From Paenibacillus sp. YPG26 (GTDB lineage Bacteria; Bacillota; Bacilli; Paenibacillales; Paenibacillaceae): a stretch of 64,000 nt of DNA. Shown piece after piece: positions 7,682 to 16,341 of the stretch. Position 1 is the first letter of the stretch; each line of letters starts with the position of its first letter. The stretch spans positions 1,133,501 to 1,197,500 of the forward strand of contig NZ_CP084530.1 in NCBI RefSeq assembly GCF_023704175.1, given 5' to 3'. The translations under genes and the position numbers were made by a program. The notes beneath the pieces are model-generated. The model was not told the DNA's origin. It ran no database searches and saw only the letters and a program-made list of their open reading frames with translations.

Positions 7682-8641
7682 ATGAGCACACCAGTTCATG
7701 ATTTGCCTGCACATAAGGGTAGTGTAATGCAGACACCGGTTCCGGCATCCAGATGGAAGCGGGGCCGTGGGTCGAGAGTGCGGTTCACGAATGGATTATT
7801 CAAATATTATTTCTTATTAAGCATACTGGCACTCTGTCTGGTGCTGGCTTTGGTTGTTTTCTTCATTGGCAAAACGGCCATTTTGACCTTCAAAGACATT
7901 TCGCTTGCCGATTTCTTTCTGTCCTTTGATTGGACGCCGGAAGAGGACAAATTCGGAGCGGCTTCCATTATCATCAATACGATATCTTTAACCGCTCTTA
8001 CCTTGGTATTTGCAGTTCCAATTTCAGTCGGAATGGCTATCCTGATTGCTGAGATTGCTCCCAAATGGCTGAAGTCATTTATACGTCCGATTCTTGACCT
8101 TCTGGTTGGTATTCCATCCATAGTCTACGGGTACCTGGGTCTCACTGTGCTGATCCCGCTAATTCGGGAATGGAGTGGAGAGAACCTGGGAGACGGTCTG
8201 CTTGCAGCTTCACTGGTACTCACCATTATGATTCTGCCAACGGTCAGCCGGATCAGTGATGATGCCATATCCGCTGTACCCAAGAAATATCGCGAGGCGG
8301 CCTATGCTCTGGGATCTACCCGTCTGCAGGTAATTATGAAGGTGGTGCTGCCGGCTGCTTCAAGAGGAATAGCGGCTGCTATTATACTCGGAATGACACG
8401 CGCTATCGGTGAGACGATGGCTGTGGTCATGGTCATCGGGAATACCGCGCAGCTGGCGACTTCACTCTTCTCTCCGACATCCGTGCTTACCAGTAATATA
8501 GTAATGCAGATTTCCAACGTGGAATTTGAATCCACCTGGAACTATGCGCTGCATATGATGGCTTTCCTTCTGCTGATCATCTCTTTTGGATTGATTATGA
8601 TTATACGTCTAATTAGCAGAAAGAGAGGAGATGCCGCATGA
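7682..8641 (+). CDS. pstC: Phosphate ABC transporter permease PstC, 319 aa
   Basis: One of the two membrane subunits of the Pst phosphate importer. About six transmembrane helices follow a 40-residue basic cytosolic N-terminus. The permease coupling motif appears as YREAAYALGSTRLQVIMKVVLPAASRGI near residues 205-232, and AIGETMAVVMVIGN is typical of PstC. The start ATG 7682 is preceded by GGGAGGAAG. The stop overlaps the start of pstA by four bases (ATGA), implying translational coupling. Confidence 0.95.
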   Translation: MSTPVHDLPAHKGSVMQTPVPASRWKRGRGSRVRFTNGLFKYYFLLSILALCLVLALVVFFIGKTAILTFKDISLADFFLSFDWTPEEDKFGAASIIINTISLTALTLVFAVPISVGMAILIAEIAPKWLKSFIRPILDLLVGIPSIVYGYLGLTVLIPLIREWSGENLGDGLLAASLVLTIMILPTVSRISDDAISAVPKKYREAAYALGSTRLQVIMKVVLPAASRGIAAAIILGMTRAIGETMAVVMVIGNTAQLATSLFSPTSVLTSNIVMQISNVEFESTWNYALHMMAFLLLIISFGLIMIIRLISRKRGDAA

Positions 8642-9561
8642 GCAGCGTTACATCTAATAACCATCAGGGCAGTCCTGACCCAAGCAGCTTTATGCCAACA
8701 AGGAAGAATAGACGGGCACTGATCTGGGACAAGGCCGCTACGGGTTCCTTTTATGCTCTGGGAGCTGCTGTCCTGCTGTTCATCTTCTGGCTGTTGTACA
8801 CCATACTTAGCAAAGGTCTGCCGGGAATCAGTCTGGAATTCCTGACCAAGCTGCCGGAAGAGATTGATGTAGGAGGAGGAATAGGACCTGTCCTGTTCAA
8901 CTCCTTCTACATTCTAATTCTCTCCCTGATCATATCTATACCGATAGGTGTAGGCGCCGGTATCTATATGGCGGAATATGCGCCGAGGAACAAATTTACT
9001 GAAGGGCTGCGAATCTGCGTGGAGACTCTGTCTTCCGTACCTTCCATCGTATTCGGAATGCTGGGTCTTGCTATTTTTGCCGAATATTTCGATATCGGGC
9101 TTACGATTCTGGGCGGGGCGGTTAGCTTGGCGTTCCTGAATCTTCCAACCTTGGCACGCGTCACGGAGGAAGCCGTGAGGGATGTGCCTGTTGAGCTTCG
9201 AAATGCCTCTTACGCGCTTGGGACAACCAAATTCCAGACAATCCGTACCATAATTCTGCCTGTATCCCTGCATGCGATTATTACTGGAATCTGCCTGGTG
9301 GCGGGCCGGGCTTTTGGGGAGTCGGCGGTTATTATTTTGACAGCGGGGCTTAGTACGTCTGGTGAAATGTGGGACTTCAGCTTGTTCTCACCAGGTGAGA
9401 CCCTTGCTGTTCATCTCTGGTATGTCCAATCCGAAGCCATTGTCGAGGATGCGAAGCAGATTGCTGATAAATCAGCAGCGGTCCTGGTATTCGTGGTGTT
9501 ATTCCTTAATCTGCTGTTCCGTGTTCCGCTTTGGTTCAACAGCAGAAAGCTTAAGAAATAG
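8638..9561 (+). CDS. pstA: Phosphate ABC transporter permease PstA, 307 aa
   Basis: Second membrane subunit of the Pst importer, with about six transmembrane helices after a 30-residue polar N-terminus. The coupling-loop sequence VELRNASYALGTTKFQTIRTIILP (residues about 183-206) and GRAFGESAVIILTAG are PstA hallmarks. It begins inside the pstC stop codon. A strong bidirectional terminator and a convergent glutathione peroxidase gene follow, so the expected ATPase gene pstB and the regulator phoU are missing from this locus. Confidence 0.95.
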   Translation: MSSVTSNNHQGSPDPSSFMPTRKNRRALIWDKAATGSFYALGAAVLLFIFWLLYTILSKGLPGISLEFLTKLPEEIDVGGGIGPVLFNSFYILILSLIISIPIGVGAGIYMAEYAPRNKFTEGLRICVETLSSVPSIVFGMLGLAIFAEYFDIGLTILGGAVSLAFLNLPTLARVTEEAVRDVPVELRNASYALGTTKFQTIRTIILPVSLHAIITGICLVAGRAFGESAVIILTAGLSTSGEMWDFSLFSPGETLAVHLWYVQSEAIVEDAKQIADKSAAVLVFVVLFLNLLFRVPLWFNSRKLKK

Positions 9562-9584
9562 GCGTAGCTAGTCGGTGACAAAAG

Positions 9585-9639
9585 AACAGAGCAGCGATCC
9601 TTCCATTCAAGGGAGGATTGCTGCTCTGTTGGCGTTTTT
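9585..9639. terminator. Bidirectional terminator between pstA and the glutathione peroxidase gene
   Basis: A long, near-perfect stem from AACAGAGCAGC (9585) to GCTGCTCTGTT (9630), with inner pairing ATCCTTCC / GGGAGGAT, followed by TTTTT at 9635. It separates the convergent pstA and glutathione peroxidase genes and can serve both. Confidence 0.9.
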
Positions 9640-10114
9640 ACAGAAGTTCCTTAATATCGGCTTCAATAGCTTCCGGCTCCGTCCGTGAGCTGTATTGCTT
9701 GATCACATTCCCAGCCCGGTCTACCAGAAACTTGGCAAAATTCCACTCGATCTCTCCCGTATGGTAAGGGGCAGGTGTATGGTTGACCAAATGTACGAAT
9801 AAGGGGTGAGCGTTCTCGCCTTTCACATCTATTTTGGAGAATAGAGGGAAGGTGACCTGGTAGTTGAGCTCGCAGAATTGCTTGATCTCTTCCTCTGTCC
9901 CAGGCTCTTGTCCGGCAAATTGATTGGAAGGGAACCCTAACACAACAAGCCCTTGATCCTTATAGGCGTCATACAAAGACTGAAGTCCCTTATAATGGGG
10001 AGTTAGGCCGCAGGCACTCGCAGTGTTGACAATAAGCAGAACCTTACCTTCATACGGCTGAAGTGTCGTTTCGGTGCCTTCAATTGTTTTTATTTTATAA
10101 TTGTAAATGGACAT
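9638..10114 (-). CDS. Glutathione peroxidase-family thiol peroxidase, 158 aa
   Basis: A thioredoxin-fold peroxidase reducing hydroperoxides. The catalytic cysteine form is present: Cys35 in NTASACGLTPHY, not selenocysteine. The second signature GFPSNQFAGQEPG (residues about 60-72) supplies the catalytic Gln, and the Trp motif WNFAKFLVD is near residue 124. Bacillota lacking glutathione generally use thioredoxin or bacillithiol with this family (BsaA/Gpo type). Length matches the family. The start ATG 10112-10114 follows a GGAGGAG ribosome site on the reverse strand. It is monocistronic and convergent with the pst genes; no functional link is evident. Confidence 0.93.
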   Translation of the reverse strand: MSIYNYKIKTIEGTETTLQPYEGKVLLIVNTASACGLTPHYKGLQSLYDAYKDQGLVVLGFPSNQFAGQEPGTEEEIKQFCELNYQVTFPLFSKIDVKGENAHPLFVHLVNHTPAPYHTGEIEWNFAKFLVDRAGNVIKQYSSRTEPEAIEADIKELL

Positions 10115-10358
10115 TGCTTCTCCTCCTGTTGCAAAATTATTTTGGTTATATTGTATCTCTTTCTGACTGGATAACTCAAATTACAAGAATGATTTCGAGG
10201 CGGACAGTAAATGATAAATTCTATAGTCCGGAATTAATCATATAAATTTAATAGGAATTGTAGGAAAAATGTATTGATTATTTCTATAAGTCGGTGTACC
10301 ATCAAGTAACCAGATAATTTTGGGTAGAGAAAATTTATTGGACAAGGGGTCATGTTGT

Positions 10359-11180
10359 ATGAAAAAGATAAGTTTGCTTGTTATGGTATTGTTAGTTTCG
10401 ATGGTAGCATCAGCATGCGGGAATTCCAAGGATAACAACGCAGGTACCACAAATTCCACGTCAGGCTCCAAGGCTCAGACAGCTCTGGAGGCCATTAAGG
10501 CAAGCGGGAAGCTGCGGATCGGAACCGAAGGTACTTATGCTCCATTCACCTACCATGACAAAGATGGCAAATTGACAGGTTTTGACGTAGAAATTGCACA
10601 GGAAGTTAGCAAGCGCATTGGCGTAGAGCCTGAATTTGTGGAGACACAATGGGACAGCCTGATTGCAGGACTGGATGCCAAACGTTTTGATACGGTATTT
10701 AACGAAGTATCGATTACTGACGAGCGTAAGGAAAAGTATGACTTTTCCGACCCATACATTGTATCCAAAGCGGTGCTGATCGTACCGGAGGATAATACGG
10801 ATATTAAGACATTCGCCGATCTGAAAGGGAAGAAGGCAGGACAGTCCCTTACGAGCAACCTGACTCAAATTGCAAAAGATAACGGCGCAGAAATCGTGTC
10901 TACAGAAGGCTTCAATCAGGCGATTGATCTATTGACCGCCAAACGGATCGATGCTACGGTTAATGATGGCTTGTCTTACCTGGATTTGAAGAAGCAGAAG
11001 CCGGATGCACCTATTAAAGTTGTGGATACATCCACAGATGCTTCAAACAGTGCGGCTTTGTTCAATAAAGGGGCAGACGATCTTGTTGCCGCGGTTAACA
11101 AAGCGCTGGCAGACATGAAGAGTGACGGAACTTACCTGAAGATTTCCGAGAAATATTTTGGAGAAGATGTATCTAAATAA
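10359..11180 (+). CDS. tcyA: Amino-acid (probably L-cystine) ABC transporter binding lipoprotein, 273 aa
   Basis: Extracellular solute-binding protein family 3. The start is ATG 10359, preceded by AAGGGG; an upstream in-frame ATG at 10320 lacks a ribosome site. The signal peptide ends in the lipobox VASAC-G, so it is a membrane-anchored lipoprotein. Binding-fold motifs are LRIGTEGTYAPF, GKLTGFDVEIAQEV, WDSLIAGLDAKRFD and ERKEKYDFSDPY. The sequence is closest in feel to the cystine binders FliY (E. coli) and TcyA (B. subtilis), but substrate is inferred from resemblance only. The permease and ATPase genes follow, forming a three-gene importer. Confidence 0.85.
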   Translation: MKKISLLVMVLLVSMVASACGNSKDNNAGTTNSTSGSKAQTALEAIKASGKLRIGTEGTYAPFTYHDKDGKLTGFDVEIAQEVSKRIGVEPEFVETQWDSLIAGLDAKRFDTVFNEVSITDERKEKYDFSDPYIVSKAVLIVPEDNTDIKTFADLKGKKAGQSLTSNLTQIAKDNGAEIVSTEGFNQAIDLLTAKRIDATVNDGLSYLDLKKQKPDAPIKVVDTSTDASNSAALFNKGADDLVAAVNKALADMKSDGTYLKISEKYFGEDVSK

Positions 11181-11211
11181 GTTAATCTCAAGGTAAAAGG
11201 ATGCTTGCCAA

Positions 11212-11880
11212 ATGGATGATCGCAAACTACAGATTTTTATGGATTCCTTGCTACCGCTGCTAAAAGCCGCGGTAGCTTTTACCGTTCCACTGACCCTGAT
11301 CTCTTTCACAATCGGTCTCATTCTTGCTGTAATAACCGCCCTGGCTAGACTTTCGAGCTGGAGAATTCCTAGGCTGATTGCAAGATTCTATGTGTGGATC
11401 ATTCGGGGGACTCCCTTGCTCCTGCAGTTATTTATAATATTTTTCGGCCTGCCTTCGGTAGGTATAACTCTGGATCCATTCATTGCTGCTGTGATCGGAT
11501 TCTCGCTGAGTGTGGGAGCCTATGGCTCGGAGATTGTCCGGGCTTCCATTCTGTCGATTCAGGAAGGACAGTGGGAGGCTGCCTATTCGCTGGGAATGAC
11601 ACGGATGCAGGCGCTTAGAAGAGTTATCTTGCCCCAGGCTGCGCGTGTCTCGGTCCCGCCTTTGGCGAACTCCTTCATCAGTCTGGTGAAGGATACTTCT
11701 CTAGCGGCAAGTATCACTTACGTTGAAATGCTTCGCACGGCCCAGCAAATTGTAGCTACCACTTTCGAGCCGTTGCTATTATACACAGAAGCTGGATTGT
11801 TCTACTTATTACTCAGCACAGTGCTATCAAGTCTGCAGAATTACCTGGAGAAGCGGCTGGACCGTTTCTCGACAAGATAA
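11212..11880 (+). CDS. tcyB: Amino-acid (cystine-type) ABC transporter permease, 222 aa
   Basis: A HisM-type inner-membrane permease with five transmembrane segments. The family signature is near residues 55-70 (VWIIRGTPLLLQLFIIFFGLP), with the coupling loop EAAYSLGMTRMQALRRVILPQAARVSVPP (about 123-151). It lies 31 bp after the binding-protein stop and 12 bp before the ATPase gene. Substrate is inferred from the neighbouring binding protein. Confidence 0.9.
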   Translation: MDDRKLQIFMDSLLPLLKAAVAFTVPLTLISFTIGLILAVITALARLSSWRIPRLIARFYVWIIRGTPLLLQLFIIFFGLPSVGITLDPFIAAVIGFSLSVGAYGSEIVRASILSIQEGQWEAAYSLGMTRMQALRRVILPQAARVSVPPLANSFISLVKDTSLAASITYVEMLRTAQQIVATTFEPLLLYTEAGLFYLLLSTVLSSLQNYLEKRLDRFSTR

Positions 11881-11892
11881 GGAGGATGAACG

Positions 11893-12645
11893 ATGATCGA
11901 AGTTCATAATTTGCACAAATCGTTCGGCTCTCTTGAAGTGCTTAAAGGTGTTGATCTGACCTTGGATAAAGGAAAGGTGCTCGTTATTATCGGCCCTTCC
12001 GGATCCGGGAAGACAACGCTGCTGCGTTGTTTCAATCTGCTTGAGCAACCCGATCAAGGCACACTTCGGGTAGGTGAGGTATCGCTGGAATTTGGAGACG
12101 GCATTAAGCCGAAGAAGGATCAAATTCTTAAATTGCGCAAGCAGAGCGGGATGGTATTTCAGTCTTATAACCTCTTTCCACATATGACTGCACTTGAGAA
12201 TGTGATGGAAGCGCAGGTTACCGTGCAGAAGAAGAGCAAGGATGAGGCACGCAGTCATGCGCTTGAACTGCTGGACAAGGTTGGACTTAGGGATAAGGCG
12301 GATTCATACCCGCATAAGCTGTCGGGAGGGCAACAGCAGCGGGTAGGTATTGCCAGGGCGATGGCGGTTGATCCTGAGGTTCTGTTATTCGATGAGCCAA
12401 CCTCGGCACTGGACCCGGAATTGGTGGGCGAAGTTCTTAGAGTTATGAAAGGCTTGGCTGCTGAAGGGATGACCATGGTCGTAGTAACACATGAGATGAA
12501 ATTTGCGGCCGAGGTAGCCGATCAGATTATTCTGGTGGATGGTGGCCGGATTATAGAAAAGGGTACCCCGCAAGAAGTGTTGCAGCAGCCCAAAAGTCCG
12601 CGTGCAGCACAGTTCCTGAATATACTGACAGAAAATAAGCTCTAG
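11893..12645 (+). CDS. tcyC: Amino-acid (cystine-type) ABC transporter ATP-binding protein, 250 aa
   Basis: The ATPase powers the importer. The Walker A is [12 protein letters not shown] (about residues 35-46), the Q-loop is [12 protein letters not shown], the ABC signature is LSGGQQQR, Walker B is [13 protein letters not shown] and the H-loop is VVTHEM. It has the extra [10 protein letters not shown] insertion typical of the polar amino-acid ATPases. AAGGAGG precedes ATG 11893. Ten bases after the stop begins the terminator palindrome interrupted by the first IS copy. Confidence 0.93.
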   Translation: MIEVHNLHKSFGSLEVLKGVDLTLDKGKVLVIIGPSGSGKTTLLRCFNLLEQPDQGTLRVGEVSLEFGDGIKPKKDQILKLRKQSGMVFQSYNLFPHMTALENVMEAQVTVQKKSKDEARSHALELLDKVGLRDKADSYPHKLSGGQQQRVGIARAMAVDPEVLLFDEPTSALDPELVGEVLRVMKGLAAEGMTMVVVTHEMKFAAEVADQIILVDGGRIIEKGTPQEVLQQPKSPRAAQFLNILTENKL

Positions 12646-12654
12646 AACGCAAAA

Positions 12655-12678
12655 AATCTCTCCCAAAAGGAGAGATTT
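12655..12678. terminator. Terminator palindrome of tcyC, left flank of IS copy 1
   Basis: Stem AATCTCTCC / GGAGAGATT. The same palindrome recurs at 14213-14236 (between the two IS copies) and 15772-15795 (right of copy 2), and further variants recur in the tRNA-Arg repeat units. AACGCAAAA just before it matches the GACGCAAAA that precedes the palindrome in the array, so this was probably the outermost repeat unit before insertion. Confidence 0.8.
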
Positions 12679-14212
12679 CAGTCTGTAGACAAAGTTCCGA
12701 AAGGAGCAGGTCTACAGACTTTTTTTGTAGAATAAGTCAAGGAAAAGGTTGATTCGAGGTGTAAATGATGATTAGTAAAAATAATTATGAAGGTCGCTTT
12801 CAGATTTCTGTGAATGCGCTAGACGACCTTGTGCCTAAGGATCATTTGGTTCGCAAGTTAGAAAATGCGATCGATTTTAGTTTTATATACGAGCTGGTTC
12901 AAGATAAATACAGTGCGGTTACGGGGCGTCCGAGTGTCGATCCCGTAGTTCTGATTAAAATCGTGCTTATCCAGTATCTATTTGGCATTCGCTCCATGCG
13001 CCAAACCATTCGGGAAATTGAAACTAACGTAGCTTACCGCTGGTTCATCGGCTATGACTTCACCCAGCCCATTCCCCACTTCACCACTTTTGGTAAAAAC
13101 TATGTTCGCAGGTTTAAGGACACGGATATTTTTGAATCCATTTTTGCACGTATTCTGGAAGAAGCTTTAGGGCATGGCTTTGTAGAGCCAGACGTGCTTT
13201 TCATGGATGCAACGCATGTGAAGGCAAACGCCAACAAAAATAAATATGAAAAAACGATGGTACAGGAGCAAAGCAAAAAGTACCAAGAGCAGCTTGATAA
13301 AGAGATTAATGAAGACCGGATCCAGCATGGGAAGAAGCCTTTCGGAAAAAAGCCTAAGTCCGCTCTGAAAGAAACAAAAACAAGCATCTCCGACCCTGAG
13401 AGCGGACTATTTGTAAAGGGCGAAAAAGAACGTGTATTTGCCTACAGTTTTCATACGGCCTGCGACCGCAACGGCTTTGTTCTGGGTGCGAAAGTAACTC
13501 CAGGAAATGTACATGACAGCCAGGTGTTTGAGGATGTGCTTGAGCTCGTAAAGAAGTCTCTGGGCAAGCCCACAGCTGTAGCAGTTGACGCTGGATACAA
13601 GACTCCCTACATTAGTAAATTGCTGATCGATGACGGGATACGGCCTGTTATGCCATACACAAGACCTCGTACAAAGGATGGCTTTTTCAAGAAATATGAT
13701 TACGTATACGATGAGCACTACGATGCCTATATCTGTCCGAACCATGAGTTTCTAACCTATGAATTGACGAACCGGGAAGGGTACAAGATGTATCGTTCCG
13801 ATCCCACAATATGCAAAGACTGCCCCTTCTTGAGTCAGTGTACCGAAAGCAAGGACTTCACTAAGCGAATTAGCCGCCATATTTGGGCTGACTATCTGGA
13901 AGAAGCAGACCACCTTCGGCATACCGATGAAAACAAACAAATTTACTCACAGCGCAAGGAAACGATTGAGCGCGTATTTGCAGATCTAAAGGAAAAGCAT
14001 GGCATGCGCTGGACGACTTTACGAGGACTTCGTAAAGTTTCCATGCAGGCGATGCTCGTTTTTGCTTGCATGAACCTCAAAAAGTTAGCCACCTGGCTCT
14101 GGAAGTCCGGTGGCTCAAAGCGATATTTGGCTTTATTTATGATCTCTTACAGAAAAAAACAAAGACAAACTCCTGTGTTCCTAACGGGAACAAGAAGTTT
14201 GTCTGCAATCTG
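12679..14212 (+). mobile_element. IS1182-family insertion sequence, copy 1 (1534 bp)
   Basis: Ends were inferred by comparing the two tandem copies with the flanking palindrome. The left end CAGTCTGTAGACAAA and the reverse complement of the right end CAGATTGCAGACAAA form imperfect terminal inverted repeats. Just inside the left end is a hairpin (AGTCTGTAGAC / GTCTACAGACT plus T7) that would block read-in, and just inside the right end is another (ACAAACTCCTG / AAGAAGTTTGT). One transposase gene fills the element. Both flanks are the same terminator palindrome, consistent with a duplicated target of about 23-24 bp. Confidence 0.88.
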
Positions 14213-14213
14213 A
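12765..14213 (+). CDS. IS1182-family transposase, copy 1 (482 aa)
   Basis: DDE transposase with an N-terminal DUF772-like domain (residues about 20-130, including PVVLIKIVLIQYLFGIRSMRQ). The catalytic residues lie in MDATHVKANANK, VAVDAGYKTPYIS and ETIERVFADLKEKHG. A zinc-knuckle-like CPNHEF and CKDCPFLSQC cluster is near residues 325-365. Two tandem ATGs begin at 12765 with a GAGGTG site. Its TGA stop is formed at the extreme right end of the element. It is probably active or recently active, given near identity with copy 2. Confidence 0.92.
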   Translation: MMISKNNYEGRFQISVNALDDLVPKDHLVRKLENAIDFSFIYELVQDKYSAVTGRPSVDPVVLIKIVLIQYLFGIRSMRQTIREIETNVAYRWFIGYDFTQPIPHFTTFGKNYVRRFKDTDIFESIFARILEEALGHGFVEPDVLFMDATHVKANANKNKYEKTMVQEQSKKYQEQLDKEINEDRIQHGKKPFGKKPKSALKETKTSISDPESGLFVKGEKERVFAYSFHTACDRNGFVLGAKVTPGNVHDSQVFEDVLELVKKSLGKPTAVAVDAGYKTPYISKLLIDDGIRPVMPYTRPRTKDGFFKKYDYVYDEHYDAYICPNHEFLTYELTNREGYKMYRSDPTICKDCPFLSQCTESKDFTKRISRHIWADYLEEADHLRHTDENKQIYSQRKETIERVFADLKEKHGMRWTTLRGLRKVSMQAMLVFACMNLKKLATWLWKSGGSKRYLALFMISYRKKQRQTPVFLTGTRSLSAI

Positions 14214-14236
14214 ATCTCTCCCAAAAGGGAGAGATT
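14213..14236. repeat. Terminator palindrome between the two IS copies
   Basis: Stem AATCTCTCCC / GGGAGAGATT with an AAAA loop. It is identical to 15772-15795 and one base longer than 12655-12677. It most likely represents a target duplicated by insertion and shared by the two tandem elements. Confidence 0.8.
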
Positions 14237-15771
14237 TAGTCTGAAGACAAAGTTCCGAAAGGAGCAGGTCTACAGACTTTTTTTGTAGAATAAGTCAAGG
14301 AAAAGGTTGATTCGAGGTGTAAATGATGATTAGTAAAAATAATTATGAAGGTCGCTTTCAGATTTCTGTGAATGCGCTAGACGACCTTGTGCCTAAGGAT
14401 CATTTGGTTCGCAAGTTAGAAAATGCGATCGATTTTAGTTTTATATACGAGCTGGTTCAAGATAAATACAGTGCGGTTACAGGGCGTCCGAGTGTCGATC
14501 CCGTAGTTCTGATTAAAATCGTGCTTATCCAGTATCTATTTGGCATTCGCTCCATGCGCCAAACCATTCGGGAAATTGAAACGAACGTAGCTTACCGCTG
14601 GTTCATCGGCTATGACTTTACCCAGCCCATTCCCCACTTCACCACTTTTGGTAAAAACTATGTTCGCAGGTTTAAGGACACGGATATTTTTGAATCCATT
14701 TTTGCACGTATTCTGGAAGAAGCTTTAGGGCATGGCTTTGTAGAGCCTGACGTGCTTTTCATGGATGCAACGCATGTGAAGGCAAACGCCAACAAAAATA
14801 AATATGAAAAAACGATGGTACAGGAGCAAAGCAAAAAGTACCAAGAGCAGCTTGATAAAGAGATTAATGAAGACCGGATCCAGCATGGGAAGAAGCCTTT
14901 CGGAAAAAAGCCTAAGTCCGCTCTGAAAGAAACAAAAACAAGCATCTCCGACCCTGAGAGCGGACTATTTGTAAAGGGCGAAAAAGAACGTGTATTTGCC
15001 TACAGTTTTCATACGGCCTGCGACCGCAACGGCTTTGTTCTGGGTGCGAAAGTAACTCCAGGAAATGTACATGACAGCCAGGTGTTTGAGGATGTGCTTG
15101 AGCTCGTAAAGAAGTCTCTGGGCAAGCCCACAGCTGTAGCAGTTGACGCTGGATATAAGACTCCCTACATTAGTAAATTGCTGATCGATGACGGGATACG
15201 GCCTGTTATGCCATACACAAGACCTCGTACGAAGGATGGCTTTTTCAAGAAGTATGATTACGTATACGATGAGCACTACGATGCCTATATCTGTCCGAAC
15301 CATGAGTTTCTAACCTATGAATTGACGAACCGGGAAGGGTACAAGATGTATCGTTCCGATCCCACAATATGCAAAGACTGCCCCTTCTTGAGTCAGTGTA
15401 CCGAAAGCAAGGACTTCACTAAGCGAATTAGCCGCCATATTTGGGCTGACTATCTGGAAGAAGCAGACCACCTTCGGCATACCGATGAAAACAAACAAAT
15501 TTACTCACAGCGCAAGGAAACGATTGAGCGCGTATTTGCAGATCTAAAGGAAAAGCATGGCATGCGATGGACGACTTTACGAGGACTTCGTAAAGTTTCC
15601 ATGCAGGCGATGCTCGTTTTTGCTTGCATGAACCTCAAAAAGTTAGCCACCTGGCTCTGGAAGTCCGGTGGCTCAAAGCGATATTTCGCTTTATTTATGA
15701 TCTCTTACAGAAAAAAAACAAAGACAAACTCCTGTGTTCCTAACGGGAACAAGGAGTTTGTCTGCAATCTG
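14237..15771 (+). mobile_element. IS1182-family insertion sequence, copy 2 (1535 bp)
   Basis: Nearly identical to copy 1, with about ten scattered substitutions (for example near 14482, 14583, 14618, 14749, 15156, 15231, 15252, 15568 and 15687) plus one extra A in the A-run near 15711. The left end TAGTCTGAAGACAAA differs from copy 1 at two positions. It has the same orientation as copy 1 and is separated from it only by the 24-bp palindrome. The substitutions argue that it is not a very recent tandem duplication. Confidence 0.88.
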
Positions 15772-15915
15772 AATCTCTCCCAAAAGGGAGAGATTTTTGT
15801 TGATGACGTCCCAGTCGGGGTGGTCTCGCTCAGCTCGAGACTCCGCTCATCCCCGAGCCATTCGGCATCGGTGGCTTTGCTTCGACGAACCCCTTGTGGG
15901 GTTCTCATCCCCTAG
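14323..15915 (+). CDS. IS1182-family transposase, copy 2 (530 aa, altered C-terminus)
   Basis: Residues 1-465 match copy 1 almost completely, with the same DDE residues. The extra A in the poly-A run near 15711 shifts the frame. The tail becomes KKTKTNSCVPNGNKEFVCN and continues past the right end of the element, ending at 15915 in a repeat-array spacer. About 48 residues are therefore translated from host repeat DNA. The shift lies beyond the catalytic core, so activity may be retained. It cannot be decided here which copy has the ancestral C-terminus. Confidence 0.88.
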   Translation: MMISKNNYEGRFQISVNALDDLVPKDHLVRKLENAIDFSFIYELVQDKYSAVTGRPSVDPVVLIKIVLIQYLFGIRSMRQTIREIETNVAYRWFIGYDFTQPIPHFTTFGKNYVRRFKDTDIFESIFARILEEALGHGFVEPDVLFMDATHVKANANKNKYEKTMVQEQSKKYQEQLDKEINEDRIQHGKKPFGKKPKSALKETKTSISDPESGLFVKGEKERVFAYSFHTACDRNGFVLGAKVTPGNVHDSQVFEDVLELVKKSLGKPTAVAVDAGYKTPYISKLLIDDGIRPVMPYTRPRTKDGFFKKYDYVYDEHYDAYICPNHEFLTYELTNREGYKMYRSDPTICKDCPFLSQCTESKDFTKRISRHIWADYLEEADHLRHTDENKQIYSQRKETIERVFADLKEKHGMRWTTLRGLRKVSMQAMLVFACMNLKKLATWLWKSGGSKRYFALFMISYRKKTKTNSCVPNGNKEFVCNLNLSQKGEIFVDDVPVGVVSLSSRLRSSPSHSASVALLRRTPCGVLIP

Positions 15916-16109
15916 GACGCAAAAAATCTCTCCCAAAAAAGAGAGATTTTTGTTGATGACGTCCCAGAAGGGATGCTTTCGCTCAGCTCGAGACTCCGCT
16001 CATCCCCGAGCCATTCGGCATCGGCGGCTTTGCTTCGACGAACCCCTTGTGGGGTTCTCATCCCCGGGACGCAAGAAAATCTCTCCCAAAGGGAGAGATT
16101 TTCTGATGA
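15772..16109 (-). repeat. tRNA-Arg tail/terminator repeat array, inverted counterpart
   Basis: Read on the minus strand away from the tRNA, two units follow (153 and 150 bp; tails beginning at 15960 and 15807). Each has the tRNA 3' tail (CTGGGACG), a terminator stem (16079-16101, 15926-15952, 15772-15795), the GAACCCC/GGGGTTC inverted repeat, GATGCCGAATGGCT and GTCTCGAGCTGAGCGA. They are homologous to the plus-strand units at 2528-2850 but more diverged from them than from each other. The outermost terminator is where the two IS copies lie, so the original array reached the end of tcyC. Confidence 0.9.
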
Positions 16110-16183
<74 letters not shown>

Positions 16184-16289
16184 ATATGAAAATTTCAAGC
16201 AAAGAAAATTTTATCACAAACTGGCTTGCTAAGCAACTGGAAAAATAAATAGTTTTAGCCGCTTTTTTTAAATTTGGTATGCACTATGC

Positions 16290-16295
16290 TATAAT
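16290..16295 (+). promoter_or_regulatory. Extended -10 promoter for the gene at 16342
   Basis: TGCTATAAT (TATAAT at 16290-16295 with a TGn extension). The -35 region at 16267-16272 is TTTAAA-like and weak. It lies 47 bp before the start codon. Confidence 0.5.
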
Positions 16296-16341
16296 CTACG
16301 AAATAAATTGAAACCGGAGGAAAGGAGGGACATTTATTCAT

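Noticed and set aside
10200..10358. CymR operator upstream of the cystine-type transporter
   Set aside because: The AATAGGAATT sequence is suggestive, but I could not match a full operator with confidence.
12679..15771. Composite transposon formed by the two IS copies
   Set aside because: The copies are separated only by a 24-bp palindrome, with no cargo gene between them.
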